Origin: Nitrospirota bacterium
Lineage (GTDB): Bacteria > Nitrospirota > Thermodesulfovibrionia > Thermodesulfovibrionales > UBA6898
DNA: 64,000 nucleotides
Direction of reading: 5' to 3'
Assembly: GCA_016235245.1 (NCBI GenBank)
Contig: JACRLO010000004.1
Coordinates: forward strand, 62,001 to 126,000
The number at the start of each line of letters is the position of its first letter. Position 1 is the first letter of the stretch. Both the position numbers and the translations under genes were made by a program. The notes beneath the pieces are model-generated. The model made no database searches, was not told the DNA's origin, and saw only the letters and a list, made by a program, of their open reading frames with translations. Positions 1-7,368 of the stretch are shown here, piece by piece.

Positions 1-1
1 C

Positions 2-148
2 CTTATCTGTATGTCATGCAAGAGGGTCCAGGATATCAAAATGACATTTAATCTTGACCTGCCTGAAAATGTGAGCGGAGATTTTAAAATAACCGGCAAC
101 CATATCGAGTTCTATGGCCTCTGTCCTGCCTGCAGAAACCATAACTGA
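2..148 (+). CDS. Fur/PerR-family metalloregulator, C-terminal fragment (5' end outside window)
   Basis: The open frame runs in from the window edge and ends at TGA 146-148; about 48 residues are visible. They hold two CxxC pairs (ICMSC near the edge and the terminal GLCPAC), the structural zinc site at the end of Fur-family dimerisation domains. Fur/PerR proteins are cytoplasmic DNA-binding sensors of iron or peroxide. The genes that follow are oxygen-defence genes (superoxide reductase, rubrerythrin), so a PerR-like role is the natural inference. The DNA-binding half cannot be seen, so the subfamily is not settled. Confidence 0.7.
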   Translation, partial: LICMSCKRVQDIKMTFNLDLPENVSGDFKITGNHIEFYGLCPACRNHN

Positions 149-174
149 ATTCAGAACAAGTAACGGAGGAACCA

Positions 175-612
175 ATGTGTATTGATCACAAGATGATGTG
201 CAAATGCAGCACCCATACGGCAAGTTTCAATTTCCGTGATGAAATCATGCCTGTGGAGGTTGTAAACAGACTGTATTGTCCCCAGTGCTCCTCAGATGTC
301 GCCTTTACCTCAGAGTCCATGCTGAAGGACAACGGCTGGATCATTGAATATGACATGGACGTTGCCAGATTCATGTCGCATAAACTCCCCGGCGCAGATG
401 TTACCCCATCCTTTCTTTTTGATCAGGGCTACTGCACCTGGAGAGGGATATATCCGACGGATCATATTGATTCGGTAAAGGAGCGCCAGGACCTGGTGAC
501 GCTCTCAAAAATAAACCCAAAGAAATACCTAGATGAGATTAAGCGCTGGGGCATAGAGAGGATGAACAGACTCAAGCAGGAAGGGTGGAGGAAGGCAGAT
601 GCCGAACAGTAA
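175..612 (+). CDS. Cys-rich hypothetical protein with CxC and CxxC pairs
   Basis: A 145-residue soluble protein starting at ATG 175 behind a GGAGGA box. It has Cys residues in two clusters (MCKCSTH near residue 8 and YCPQC near residue 35), which look like a small metal-binding zinc-ribbon fold. The C-terminal half is charged and helical. I do not recognise the family. It lies between the Fur/PerR tail and the superoxide reductase genes and overlaps the next gene by 14 bases, so it is probably part of the oxygen-stress operon. The specific role is unknown. Confidence 0.7.
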   Translation: MCIDHKMMCKCSTHTASFNFRDEIMPVEVVNRLYCPQCSSDVAFTSESMLKDNGWIIEYDMDVARFMSHKLPGADVTPSFLFDQGYCTWRGIYPTDHIDSVKERQDLVTLSKINPKKYLDEIKRWGIERMNRLKQEGWRKADAEQ

Positions 613-781
613 TATCAGAGAGAAGCAAAAAAGCCACTGCAGCACAAAAAGCGTTCCTGTGCCTGAATTTATTGCCTGCATAAAATGCGGTAATGAGATA
701 GAGATATGGACAGACGAGGATGAGACTGTTTGTCATTCCTGCGGCCATAAGGTTTTCAAGAAAGAAACAACAATTCACTGA
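599..781 (+). CDS. Small zinc-ribbon protein
   Basis: A 60-residue protein whose start overlaps the previous gene by 14 bases, suggesting translational coupling. The C-terminal half is a minimal zinc ribbon: CIKCG, then 16 residues, then CHSCG. The N-terminal third is basic and polar with no predicted structure. Such mini-ribbons bind one zinc or iron and usually act in protein or nucleic-acid contacts. No specific function can be assigned. Position in the redox island is the only functional clue. Confidence 0.6.
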   Translation: MPNSNIREKQKSHCSTKSVPVPEFIACIKCGNEIEIWTDEDETVCHSCGHKVFKKETTIH

Positions 782-823
782 CTGCCTCATCCGAAGCAGA
801 ATCCCTTAGCACTGGAGCAGAGA

Positions 824-1303
824 ATGGATATAGTAGTCGAAAAGATACCGGGCGGCTTGCGAGTAGATGGACTTGACCTGAAGAACGGCAAATGTGGTTG
901 CACATCTGTGCTGCCCTGCTGTTACAGCTGGACAAAGGTAAAGAGGAGCGGCAACACATTTACCTTTGCAGGCAAAGCAACTGGGCCCGAGTCTGTTGAA
1001 CTGTTTGACTGGGGCTACACGGTAAGGAAAGGCGATTTGACAATAGAAGTATCTATGGAGGATACGCGCGATAAAACAATATTTTCAGGATACTATCCGC
1101 CCCGCATTGAGGAATGGATAGACAAAGGATGGGAGGTTGTATCAAAAACAGGCGAGCGGGAGGACTTTGGCCTCTGGCGATGTGCCACCTGCAAATGGCT
1201 CTATAAGGAAAAAGACCAGACGGCAAAATTCGAGGACCTGCCTGAGGACTGGAAATGCCCTGTCTGTAAAATCGGCAGGAATGCATTTGAAAAAATAGGA
1301 TAA
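824..1303 (+). CDS. Rubredoxin-domain protein with unknown N-terminal domain
   Basis: A 159-residue protein. From about residue 117 onward it is rubredoxin-like: CATC, an aromatic stretch, FEDLPEDW and CPVC, the four Cys ligands of a mononuclear iron centre. The spacing between the two CxxC pairs is a few residues shorter than in classic rubredoxins. The N-terminal 110 residues are not a family I recognise and carry their own CxC and CC motifs near residues 24-33. Rubredoxins pass electrons to superoxide reductase and rubrerythrin, both encoded just downstream, so an electron-donor role is a reasonable inference. It sits 13 bases before the superoxide reductase gene. Confidence 0.75.
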   Translation: MDIVVEKIPGGLRVDGLDLKNGKCGCTSVLPCCYSWTKVKRSGNTFTFAGKATGPESVELFDWGYTVRKGDLTIEVSMEDTRDKTIFSGYYPPRIEEWIDKGWEVVSKTGEREDFGLWRCATCKWLYKEKDQTAKFEDLPEDWKCPVCKIGRNAFEKIG

Positions 1304-1316
1304 AAAGGAGAAGTCA

Positions 1317-1694
1317 ATGACAGAGAAAGGTTATTTTTGTGGTATCAACAAGCCAAAGGATTTGGCAGCAATGACAGATTTTGAGAAGAAGCATACACCG
1401 CTCATCGACTGTCCAGATACGGTAGTGGCCGATCAGCCCTTTACGGTGAAATTGAAGGTCGGCGAGCTTCCCCATGTAACGGAAGAGGGCCATTTCATTC
1501 AGTGGGCAGAGGTCAAGTTCGGAGAGAACCTTTATGCAAGAATCGAGTTCAGCCCTGTTCTGTCCGTGCCGGAAGCGACCGTAACGTTGAAGAAGAGCTC
1601 GAAGCACAGCAAGGGAACGCTGAGAGTTCTGTCGAAATGCAATCTGCATGGACTTTGGGAAGCCTCCAAGGAAATTACCATCACTGCAGGATAA
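1317..1694 (+). CDS. Superoxide reductase (neelaredoxin type, single domain)
   Basis: Reduces superoxide to hydrogen peroxide at a square-pyramidal Fe(His)4(Cys) site in the cytoplasm. The 125-residue protein has the expected ligands: His26 in KKHTP, His53 and His59 in PHVTEEGHF, and Cys108 and His111 in CNLHG. It lacks the N-terminal desulforedoxin domain of two-iron desulfoferrodoxins; a matching domain is encoded separately just downstream at 1757. The usual EKH motif reads KKH here, so the glutamate that caps the oxidised iron in many family members appears shifted or missing. GGAG lies just before the ATG. Confidence 0.92.
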   Translation: MTEKGYFCGINKPKDLAAMTDFEKKHTPLIDCPDTVVADQPFTVKLKVGELPHVTEEGHFIQWAEVKFGENLYARIEFSPVLSVPEATVTLKKSSKHSKGTLRVLSKCNLHGLWEASKEITITAG

Positions 1695-1756
1695 GAACGG
1701 GGAAGTTGATCCCAGCAGGATTGCGTTACCAATAAATCATATCAGGAGGAAAGCAA

Positions 1757-1873
1757 ATGACAAAAAAAGGTGAAAACTACAAGTGTGTGACCTGCACGAA
1801 TGAAGTTAATGTTACAACCGGCGGTGGTGGCACTCTTTTTTGCTGCGGTAAGCCGATGGAGAAGATTGGATAG
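1757..1873 (+). CDS. Desulforedoxin-like mini-protein (38 aa)
   Basis: A very short gene behind AGGAGG: ATG 1757, TAG 1871-1873. The product starts MTKKGENYKCVTC and ends FCCGKPMEKIG, so it has the CxxC plus CC ligand set and GGGG-TL loop of desulforedoxin, the 36-residue Fe(Cys)4 protein that also forms the N-terminal domain of desulfoferrodoxin. It follows the single-domain superoxide reductase by about 60 bases. The two proteins together reproduce desulfoferrodoxin as separate chains, and this one probably delivers electrons to the reductase. Confidence 0.85.
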   Translation: MTKKGENYKCVTCTNEVNVTTGGGGTLFCCGKPMEKIG

Positions 1874-1969
1874 ATATCGGGCCCATCAGGAATATTCCAT
1901 AGTATAATGGCATATACATTCCGTGAAACGCTGTTAGGCAAGCTAATCAATACATAAGGAGGCACCAGC

Positions 1970-2467
1970 ATGGCATCAAAATCGGACAAGAATCTTAAAG
2001 AGGCGTTTGCCGGAGAATCGCAGGCAAACAGGAAATACCTTGCCTTTGCAAAGAAGGCAGAGGCAGAGGGATATAAGCAGGCAGCAAAGCTGTTCAGGGC
2101 AGCCGCAGAGGCGGAGACTGTTCATGCGCATAACCATCTGCGGGAGTTTGGCGGCATTAAGTCGACAAAGGAGAATCTTGAGGCAGCCATCAGCGGGGAG
2201 ACTTTCGAGTTCGAGAGCATGTACCCGAAGATGATCAGTGAGGCAAAGGCTGAAGGCAATGCACTTGCAGAGAGGACCTTTGTGTATGCAAACGAGGTCG
2301 AGAAGATCCATGCTGACCTGTACAAGAAGGCGCTTGAGACCCTCGGCAAGAATGCCGAAACAGATTACTATGTCTGCCAGGTCTGCGGCAACACGGTAGA
2401 AGACCATGCGCCGGATGAATGCCCGATCTGCGGTGCGAAGAAGCAGGCTTTTAAAAAGATGGACTGA
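1970..2467 (+). CDS. Rubrerythrin
   Basis: A 165-residue non-heme peroxidase that reduces hydrogen peroxide in anaerobes. The N-terminal ferritin-like four-helix domain (about residues 5-130) carries the di-iron glutamate and ExxH motifs, for example GESQANRKY and EAETVHAHNH. The C-terminal domain is a rubredoxin with CQVCG and CPICG ligands. The length is normal for the short rubrerythrin class. It has its own AAGGAGG box and a TATAAT-like sequence at 1903-1908 upstream. It removes the peroxide made by the upstream superoxide reductase. Confidence 0.95.
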   Translation: MASKSDKNLKEAFAGESQANRKYLAFAKKAEAEGYKQAAKLFRAAAEAETVHAHNHLREFGGIKSTKENLEAAISGETFEFESMYPKMISEAKAEGNALAERTFVYANEVEKIHADLYKKALETLGKNAETDYYVCQVCGNTVEDHAPDECPICGAKKQAFKKMD

Positions 2468-2470
2468 GCT

Positions 2471-3043
2471 ATGAAGATCATCGGATTTCTGGGCAGTCCG
2501 AGGGTTGACGGCAATACCGAGCTTCTTCTCAATGAGGCGATAAGGGCCATCCAGGAGCAGGGGCATGAGGTGAAGAACTTCAGGCTCAACCTCCTGAATA
2601 TCAGACCCTGTCAGGACTGCGGCGGATGTGACAAGACCGGTGTCTGTATCATTAACGATGACATGACCGAAATATACCGGGAGATCAGGGGGGCTGACAG
2701 GATCATCCTTGCCTCCCCGATCTTTTTCTTTGGTATGAGTGCGCAGGCAAAGGCGATGGTCGACAGATGCCAGTCTTTCTGGTGCGAGAAATACCTCCTG
2801 AAAAAAGCCCTCCCTGAGGGGCAGTACGGCAGGAAAGGACTGCTCATGCTTGTCGGCGGCATGAAAAAAGATATCGGTATCCAGTGCGGGGACGCGACTG
2901 CCAAGGCCTTTTTCAGGACCGTCAGCGTTCAGACCCATGAAGTGTTGGGCCTTCTTGGCGTCGACGCCAAAGGTGCTATTTCCGATCATCCGACTGCGCT
3001 GAAGGATGCATATGAGGCAGGCAGGAGACTTGTCCTGATGTAA
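2471..3043 (+). CDS. Iron-sulfur flavoprotein, NADPH-dependent FMN reductase fold
   Basis: A 190-residue flavodoxin-fold protein four bases after the rubrerythrin stop, so co-transcribed. The FMN phosphate loop is GSPRVDGNTE (residues 8-17). A compact Cys cluster (Cys47, 50, 53 and 59; CX2CX2CX5C) matches the [4Fe-4S] site of the iron-sulfur flavoprotein (Isf) family of anaerobes. Isf proteins shuttle electrons and have been linked to oxygen and peroxide reduction. Its place here suggests an electron donor for rubrerythrin or superoxide reductase. Confidence 0.85.
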   Translation: MKIIGFLGSPRVDGNTELLLNEAIRAIQEQGHEVKNFRLNLLNIRPCQDCGGCDKTGVCIINDDMTEIYREIRGADRIILASPIFFFGMSAQAKAMVDRCQSFWCEKYLLKKALPEGQYGRKGLLMLVGGMKKDIGIQCGDATAKAFFRTVSVQTHEVLGLLGVDAKGAISDHPTALKDAYEAGRRLVLM

Positions 3044-3076
3044 GTGAACGCATAGTCCCTTGTGAGCTGACGGTAG

Positions 3077-3085
3077 TGCTATAAT
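3077..3085 (+). promoter_or_regulatory. Extended -10 promoter, probably giving a leaderless mRNA
   Basis: TGC followed by TATAAT at 3080-3085, a perfect -10 box with the TGn extension. The start codon of the kinase gene is at 3091, five bases after the box, so transcription should start on or next to the A of the ATG. There is no Shine-Dalgarno sequence. No good -35 box is seen at normal spacing. Confidence 0.6.
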
Positions 3086-3090
3086 AATCC

Positions 3091-5079
3091 ATGAAGACTC
3101 TTCATCTTCCTGAGGCTGCCGGCATGCTTAATGCCTTTGATCTGCTTAGAATGCCGGCGCTTGTTTTCGATGCTTCCCTGAAGATTGTTTCCTGCAATGA
3201 AAACGCCTCTTCGCTCTTTCTCTATTCGGACGACCAAATATCCGGCATGTCTCTTGATGCTCTTATTCTTGCTGACTGTGCGGCGCAAACCTTTGATCAG
3301 TCCTGCTCACACACCTCTCAGGGGGGGGCGGGAGTCTATTGCACCTCAGACAGGTTTGTATCTCCCTGTGTCAGAAAAGACGGCATTCAGTTTAATGCAA
3401 CGATCTCCATAATTCCATGCACCGAGGAGGGCAGCCTGCTCAGGCTTGCCGTCGTTCAGGACGTGCTTATTGATCAGCTCCATGAGAAGATGAAACAGAT
3501 CGAGTTGATCAACGAACTGAGCGGCATCGTGAACTCAAGCCTGAGCATAGGCACCATATTCAGGATTATGGTATCGGAGATCAGGAAACTCATCGATTAT
3601 GACCGGGCAAGTCTTCTGCTCTATGACGAGAAGGAAAACAACCTGCTGATCTTTGCTCTTGATACGGACATGCAGACGATCATGAAGAAGGGCGTAAGGG
3701 CGCCCATTGAGGAAACGAGTGCGGGCTGGGTTGTAAAGAACAACAGGCCGTGGATCAACCGTGACCTCAACGAGGCAGAATTCATTCTTGACAGAAAACT
3801 TCTGCAGGAGGGCATCCGATCTACAATCAGCATTCCCCTGTATCATGACAAGATACTCGGCGTTTTTAATTTTGACAGCGGAAAGACTGCAAACTATTCG
3901 GAGAAGGATCTTGATATACTCCTGCCGGTTGCCAAGCACATTTCGATTGCATTGGAGAATGCGCTTCTTTTTGAAGAGCTGTCGCGCGACAAGAAAGAGT
4001 GGGAAAAGACCTTTGACGCCATTACCGACATGGTCTGGATCGAAGACAGCAACCGGCGCGTTGTGCGGGCCAACAGGGCAGTCCTTGTCAGGGCCGACCT
4101 CAGGGCTGCAGAGGCTATCGGCAAAAGCTGCCGGGAACTGCTGGAACGGGTCGGAGCGCTTGACGAGGAATGCCTCTGCGCAGAGACCAGGGCCGGCAAG
4201 AGACCCTGTTTTCGGGAATTAAAGGGAATTGCCGGCAATATCTTTCACTTCTGGACGTATCCTCTTATCGACGATGAGGGGAGGCTCTACTCCCTTGTAC
4301 ATTATCTTAAGGATGTGACGAACCAGAAGCGGCTTGAGCAGCAGCTTATACGCGCAGAAAAACTTGCATCGTTAGGGACTCTTGTGGCCGGAATAGCACA
4401 TGAGATCAATAATCCCCTGGGCATTATTGCCGGTTATGCCGAGGCGCTTCTCGACCGCGCGGGGGATGAAACGCTCATAGACATCCCTGAGTTCGAGGAT
4501 TTCCCTGAATATCTCCGGACGATCCATAACGAGATATTCAGGTGCAAGGGTATTCTCAGAAGCCTTCTTGATTTTGCACGGCCGACCGGCGGTACGTTTC
4601 GCGAGATCGATATGAACGAACTTATCAAGGAGGTTATTCTTCTTGTTAACCACCGGGCCAAGAGGCTGAACCATAACATAGCGCTCCGGCTTGACCGGGA
4701 TATTCCGAAGATATTTGCAGATCCGGGAAACCTGAGACAGGTTTTTATGAACATTATTATCAATTCCATGTATTTTACTCCTGAGGGGGGGAGCATTACG
4801 ATAGCGACCCATATGGATGCTGAGGACAGCCCCTTGCAGTACGAAGCAGGCATCCGGGTTACGATCTCCGACACCGGAGCAGGCATTGAACCGGAAATTC
4901 TGGGGAAAGTCTTCGATCCATTCTTCACGACAAAACCGGTAGGGGAAGGAACCGGTCTCGGCCTTTCCATCTGCCACAAGATCATTGAGGAGCATGGCGG
5001 CAGTATTGATGCAGTCAGCGATGTTGGCGCAGGCACCACCTTTATCATCAGGCTTCCCGCAAAGGCCGCCCATGATTAA
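3091..5079 (+). CDS. Soluble hybrid-sensing histidine kinase (PAS-GAF-PAS-HisKA-HATPase)
   Basis: A 662-residue cytoplasmic kinase with no membrane segments. In order: PAS about 11-125, GAF about 145-295, a second PAS about 300-410 with a Cys-rich stretch (ECLCAE), HisKA with phospho-acceptor His437 in IAHEINNPLG, and a HATPase domain with intact N box (NIIINS), G1 (DTGAGI) and G2 (GTGLGL). It is the NtrB-like class that works with sigma54 activators. The next gene is such an activator and overlaps its stop by eight bases, so the two form a pair. The GAF and PAS domains suggest a small-molecule or redox signal, not identifiable here. Confidence 0.92.
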   Translation: MKTLHLPEAAGMLNAFDLLRMPALVFDASLKIVSCNENASSLFLYSDDQISGMSLDALILADCAAQTFDQSCSHTSQGGAGVYCTSDRFVSPCVRKDGIQFNATISIIPCTEEGSLLRLAVVQDVLIDQLHEKMKQIELINELSGIVNSSLSIGTIFRIMVSEIRKLIDYDRASLLLYDEKENNLLIFALDTDMQTIMKKGVRAPIEETSAGWVVKNNRPWINRDLNEAEFILDRKLLQEGIRSTISIPLYHDKILGVFNFDSGKTANYSEKDLDILLPVAKHISIALENALLFEELSRDKKEWEKTFDAITDMVWIEDSNRRVVRANRAVLVRADLRAAEAIGKSCRELLERVGALDEECLCAETRAGKRPCFRELKGIAGNIFHFWTYPLIDDEGRLYSLVHYLKDVTNQKRLEQQLIRAEKLASLGTLVAGIAHEINNPLGIIAGYAEALLDRAGDETLIDIPEFEDFPEYLRTIHNEIFRCKGILRSLLDFARPTGGTFREIDMNELIKEVILLVNHRAKRLNHNIALRLDRDIPKIFADPGNLRQVFMNIIINSMYFTPEGGSITIATHMDAEDSPLQYEAGIRVTISDTGAGIEPEILGKVFDPFFTTKPVGEGTGLGLSICHKIIEEHGGSIDAVSDVGAGTTFIIRLPAKAAHD

Positions 5080-6418
5080 GATCCTCGTTGCCGATGACGA
5101 GGAACCGCTCAGAAGGCTCCTGAAAAAGGAGCTTACCAGGAAGGGTTTTTCTGTCGACGTAGCGTCTGACGGAAAGACTGCCCTTGATCTTGCTAAGCAG
5201 AATACGTATGACGTCGTTCTCCTGGACATCATGATGCCGGGTGAAGACGGCATCTCGGTCATGAAGAAGCTTAAGACCGATCCTGCTGCGCCTGCGATCA
5301 TCGTCCTGACCGGAAGGGCTACGGTCGAAACGGCGGTGGAGGCGATGAAATACGGTGCATCCGATTATCTCACGAAACCCTATAAGCTGGACGAACTCGT
5401 GATCATCATCAACCGGGCATATGAATTCGGCAGACTGAGCATCAAAACGCAGCTCCTTGAGCAGGAGCTGGTGAGAAAGGAAACCCCCTTCAGGTTTATC
5501 AGCAACTCCCGCCAGATGAAAGAGATCCATACGCTGATACAGAAAATTGCTCCTACGGATTCTCCGGTCTTTATTCAGGGCGAAAGCGGCACAGGCAAGG
5601 AGCTGGTGGCCAACACGATCTGGCACTACAGCAAGCGAAACTCGGTGCCGATCATCGCCTTAAACTGCGCCACATTTTCTGAGAACCTGATCGAGTCAGA
5701 GGTCTTTGGCCATGAAAAGGGGGCTTTCACGAATGCCTATGATACGAAGCACGGCATTGTGGAGGTTGCGGACAAGGGAACGCTTTTTCTTGATGAGATC
5801 GCCGAGATGCCGATCGGGCTCCAGGCAAAGCTTCTGCGATTTCTCGATACCGGCGAATTCAGGCGTGTGGGCGGCAATAAGATCATGAATGTGGATGTCC
5901 GTGTTCTTGCTGCAACCAACAAGGACCTTCGCGAACTTATACAGCAGGGAACGTTCAGGGAAGATCTATATTACCGGCTTAATGTTATTAATATTACAAT
6001 ACCTCCGCTGAGGGAACGGGCTGAAGATATCAGAGAGCTTGCAGCATACTTTGCGGATAAATATGGACAGAAGCTTTCGAAGCCGATCAGGGATTTCACT
6101 CCTGAGGCGTCTGCAGCGCTCAGCAGTTATGCGTGGCCCGGCAATGTGCGTGAACTCGAAAATGTTATAGAGCGTGCCGTAATCCTTTGTGATTCAGATC
6201 GTGTAGAACTCAGGGATCTTTCAATTCCGGCCATGCAGGGGACTTCTGCAAAGAATGCCGGTGGATCGCTCGAGGAGATGGAGCGCGACTATATCCTCAG
6301 AGTGCTCAGGGAATTCAATGGCAATCAGTCAAAGACGAGCCAGGTCCTTGGCATTGACCGCAAGACTCTTTATCTTAAACTCAGGAAATACGGCCTCAGC
6401 GATTACGTGAAAAAGTAG
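5072..6418 (+). CDS. Sigma54-dependent response regulator (NtrC family)
   Basis: A 448-residue activator: receiver domain with phospho-acceptor Asp52 (LLDIMMPG), AAA+ ATPase domain with Walker A GESGTGKE and the loop GAFTNA, and a C-terminal FIS-type helix-turn-helix (NQSKTSQVLGIDRKTLYLKL). The chosen start is ATG 5072, which overlaps the kinase stop and begins directly with the receiver (MIKILVADDEE); an in-frame ATG at 4985 would add 29 residues with no domain. The GAFTGA loop that contacts sigma54 reads GAFTNA. Partner of the upstream kinase. Confidence 0.92.
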   Translation: MIKILVADDEEPLRRLLKKELTRKGFSVDVASDGKTALDLAKQNTYDVVLLDIMMPGEDGISVMKKLKTDPAAPAIIVLTGRATVETAVEAMKYGASDYLTKPYKLDELVIIINRAYEFGRLSIKTQLLEQELVRKETPFRFISNSRQMKEIHTLIQKIAPTDSPVFIQGESGTGKELVANTIWHYSKRNSVPIIALNCATFSENLIESEVFGHEKGAFTNAYDTKHGIVEVADKGTLFLDEIAEMPIGLQAKLLRFLDTGEFRRVGGNKIMNVDVRVLAATNKDLRELIQQGTFREDLYYRLNVINITIPPLRERAEDIRELAAYFADKYGQKLSKPIRDFTPEASAALSSYAWPGNVRELENVIERAVILCDSDRVELRDLSIPAMQGTSAKNAGGSLEEMERDYILRVLREFNGNQSKTSQVLGIDRKTLYLKLRKYGLSDYVKK

Positions 6419-6490
6419 ATAAACCCTTCTCAAAAAGCGCTTTCTTTCCCCTTGCCTTTTCGTTATTCATTTCTGTATATTACGCTCATG

Positions 6491-6540
6491 CCGAAGACGG
6501 CAACCATCTAACTGCCAGATAGACGGTTGCCCGTCTTCGG
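6491..6540. terminator. Long hairpin between the NtrC-type gene and the tungstate region
   Basis: Ten perfectly paired bases (6491-6500 with 6531-6540), then a one-base bulge and five more pairs (6501-6505 with 6525-6529). It can form on either strand. No clear run of T follows, so it may be a weak terminator or a structured leader. The tungstate-region genes lie downstream, but I could not match it to the molybdenum-cofactor RNA motif. Confidence 0.45.
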
Positions 6541-6628
6541 TTTGCGCCGGCAACGATACATTTCCCCATACAACAATGATATTGCCGGGACCCTGAAGAA
6601 AAGTGACTGATCTGCCGGGGAGGGCACC

Positions 6629-6900
6629 ATGACTGTACGTATTACTATTAACGGTAAAGGGTATACCGTCGAAGGCAACAAGACCATACTTGATGTTTGC
6701 CGGAGCAACGCAGTCTTTGTCCCAACGCTCTGCTACGACGAAAGACTCGACCCCTAAGGCGGCTGAGGCTTTGCATCGTCGAAGTCAAGGGTATGCCAAA
6801 ACCGCTGACTTCCTGCACCACATTTGTGCAGAAAGGGATGGAAATTGTTTTCGAAAGCGCGACCTTGACTGAACTGCGCAGGACCGTATTATCTCTATAA
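6629..6900 (+). pseudogene. Decayed N-terminal [2Fe-2S] ferredoxin domain of a NuoG/formate dehydrogenase-type protein
   Basis: ATG 6629 behind GGGGAGGG starts a frame reading MTVRITINGKGYTVEG, then PTLCYDERLDP, the start of the plant-type [2Fe-2S] domain at the N-terminus of NuoG, formate dehydrogenase alpha or hydrogenase subunits. A TAA at 6755-6757 replaces the expected aromatic codon. One base is missing a few codons later. After that, another frame resumes GG(C)RLCIVEVKGMP and LTSCTTFVQKGMEI, the next Cys ligands. The frame ends at 6900 and nothing of the rest of the enzyme follows. It lies directly before a tungstate-uptake locus, so a lost tungsten formate dehydrogenase is a tempting reading. 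Confidence 0.75.
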
Positions 6901-6907
6901 GCAAACA

Positions 6908-6937
6908 TTGCATTGCCGTTATATCTATTGGTATATT
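6908..6937 (+). promoter_or_regulatory. Candidate promoter of the ModE-like gene
   Basis: TTGCAT at 6908-6913 and TATATT at 6932-6937 with an 18-base spacer. The likely GTG start of the regulator is at 6943, five bases further, which would make a leaderless transcript. No Shine-Dalgarno sequence is visible. Confidence 0.4.
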
Positions 6938-6942
6938 ACGAC

Positions 6943-7368
6943 GTGGCCAGGAAGAAACATACCAGTCAACTTGAAAGACCATTTCCTTCCCTGAAGGGCC
7001 ATATCTGGATCGAGGGGAGCGAAGGTACGTTTCTGGGCTACGGAAGAATAGCCCTCCTTGAGCGTATCCGGGATTATGGCTCGATCACAAAAGCTGCAAA
7101 GGCATTAGAGATGTCTTATCGACGGGCATGGGTGCTTATTGATTCAATGAACCGACAGGTGCCGAACCCTTATGTCGTTACCGCTGCAGGAGGAAAGAGC
7201 GGGGGTGGGACCCGTGTAACCGAGGAAGGGGAAATGGCAATTGCACTGTTTTGGAAAATCCACGATGACTTTCAAAAATTTCTTGCGGACAAGGATCAGG
7301 CAGTGAGAGATATTTTGGTCGGATGTAAAGAAAAGTCTGGAGGAACGAAATGCAAAAAAGGAAGGTAG
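6943..7368 (+). CDS. ModE-like winged-helix regulator of tungstate/molybdate genes
   Basis: A protein of about 141 residues with the ModE N-terminal winged helix: IALLERIRDYGSITKAAKAL, MSYRRAWVLIDSMN and the wing AGGKSGGGTRVTEEG. It lacks the C-terminal molybdate-binding (MOP) domains, as do many one-domain ModE relatives. GTG 6943 is chosen because a promoter-like sequence ends just before it; TTG 6913 in the same frame would add ten residues. Its stop overlaps the first binding-protein gene by 19 bases, so it is in the tungstate operon and probably controls it according to oxyanion supply. Confidence 0.8.
   Translation: MARKKHTSQLERPFPSLKGHIWIEGSEGTFLGYGRIALLERIRDYGSITKAAKALEMSYRRAWVLIDSMNRQVPNPYVVTAAGGKSGGGTRVTEEGEMAIALFWKIHDDFQKFLADKDQAVRDILVGCKEKSGGTKCKKGR

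Noticed and set aside
1976-2989. Long 337-codon minus-strand frame
   Set aside because: It lies antisense to rubrerythrin and the iron-sulfur flavoprotein, both clear genes; its translation shows no family motif.
4985-5071. Longer start for the NtrC-type regulator
   Set aside because: It would add 29 residues antecedent to a normal receiver start and lies fully within the kinase gene.
6629-6900. Selenocysteine reading of the [2Fe-2S] frame
   Set aside because: The first in-frame stop is TAA, not TGA, and a base is also missing later, so recoding does not restore the gene.
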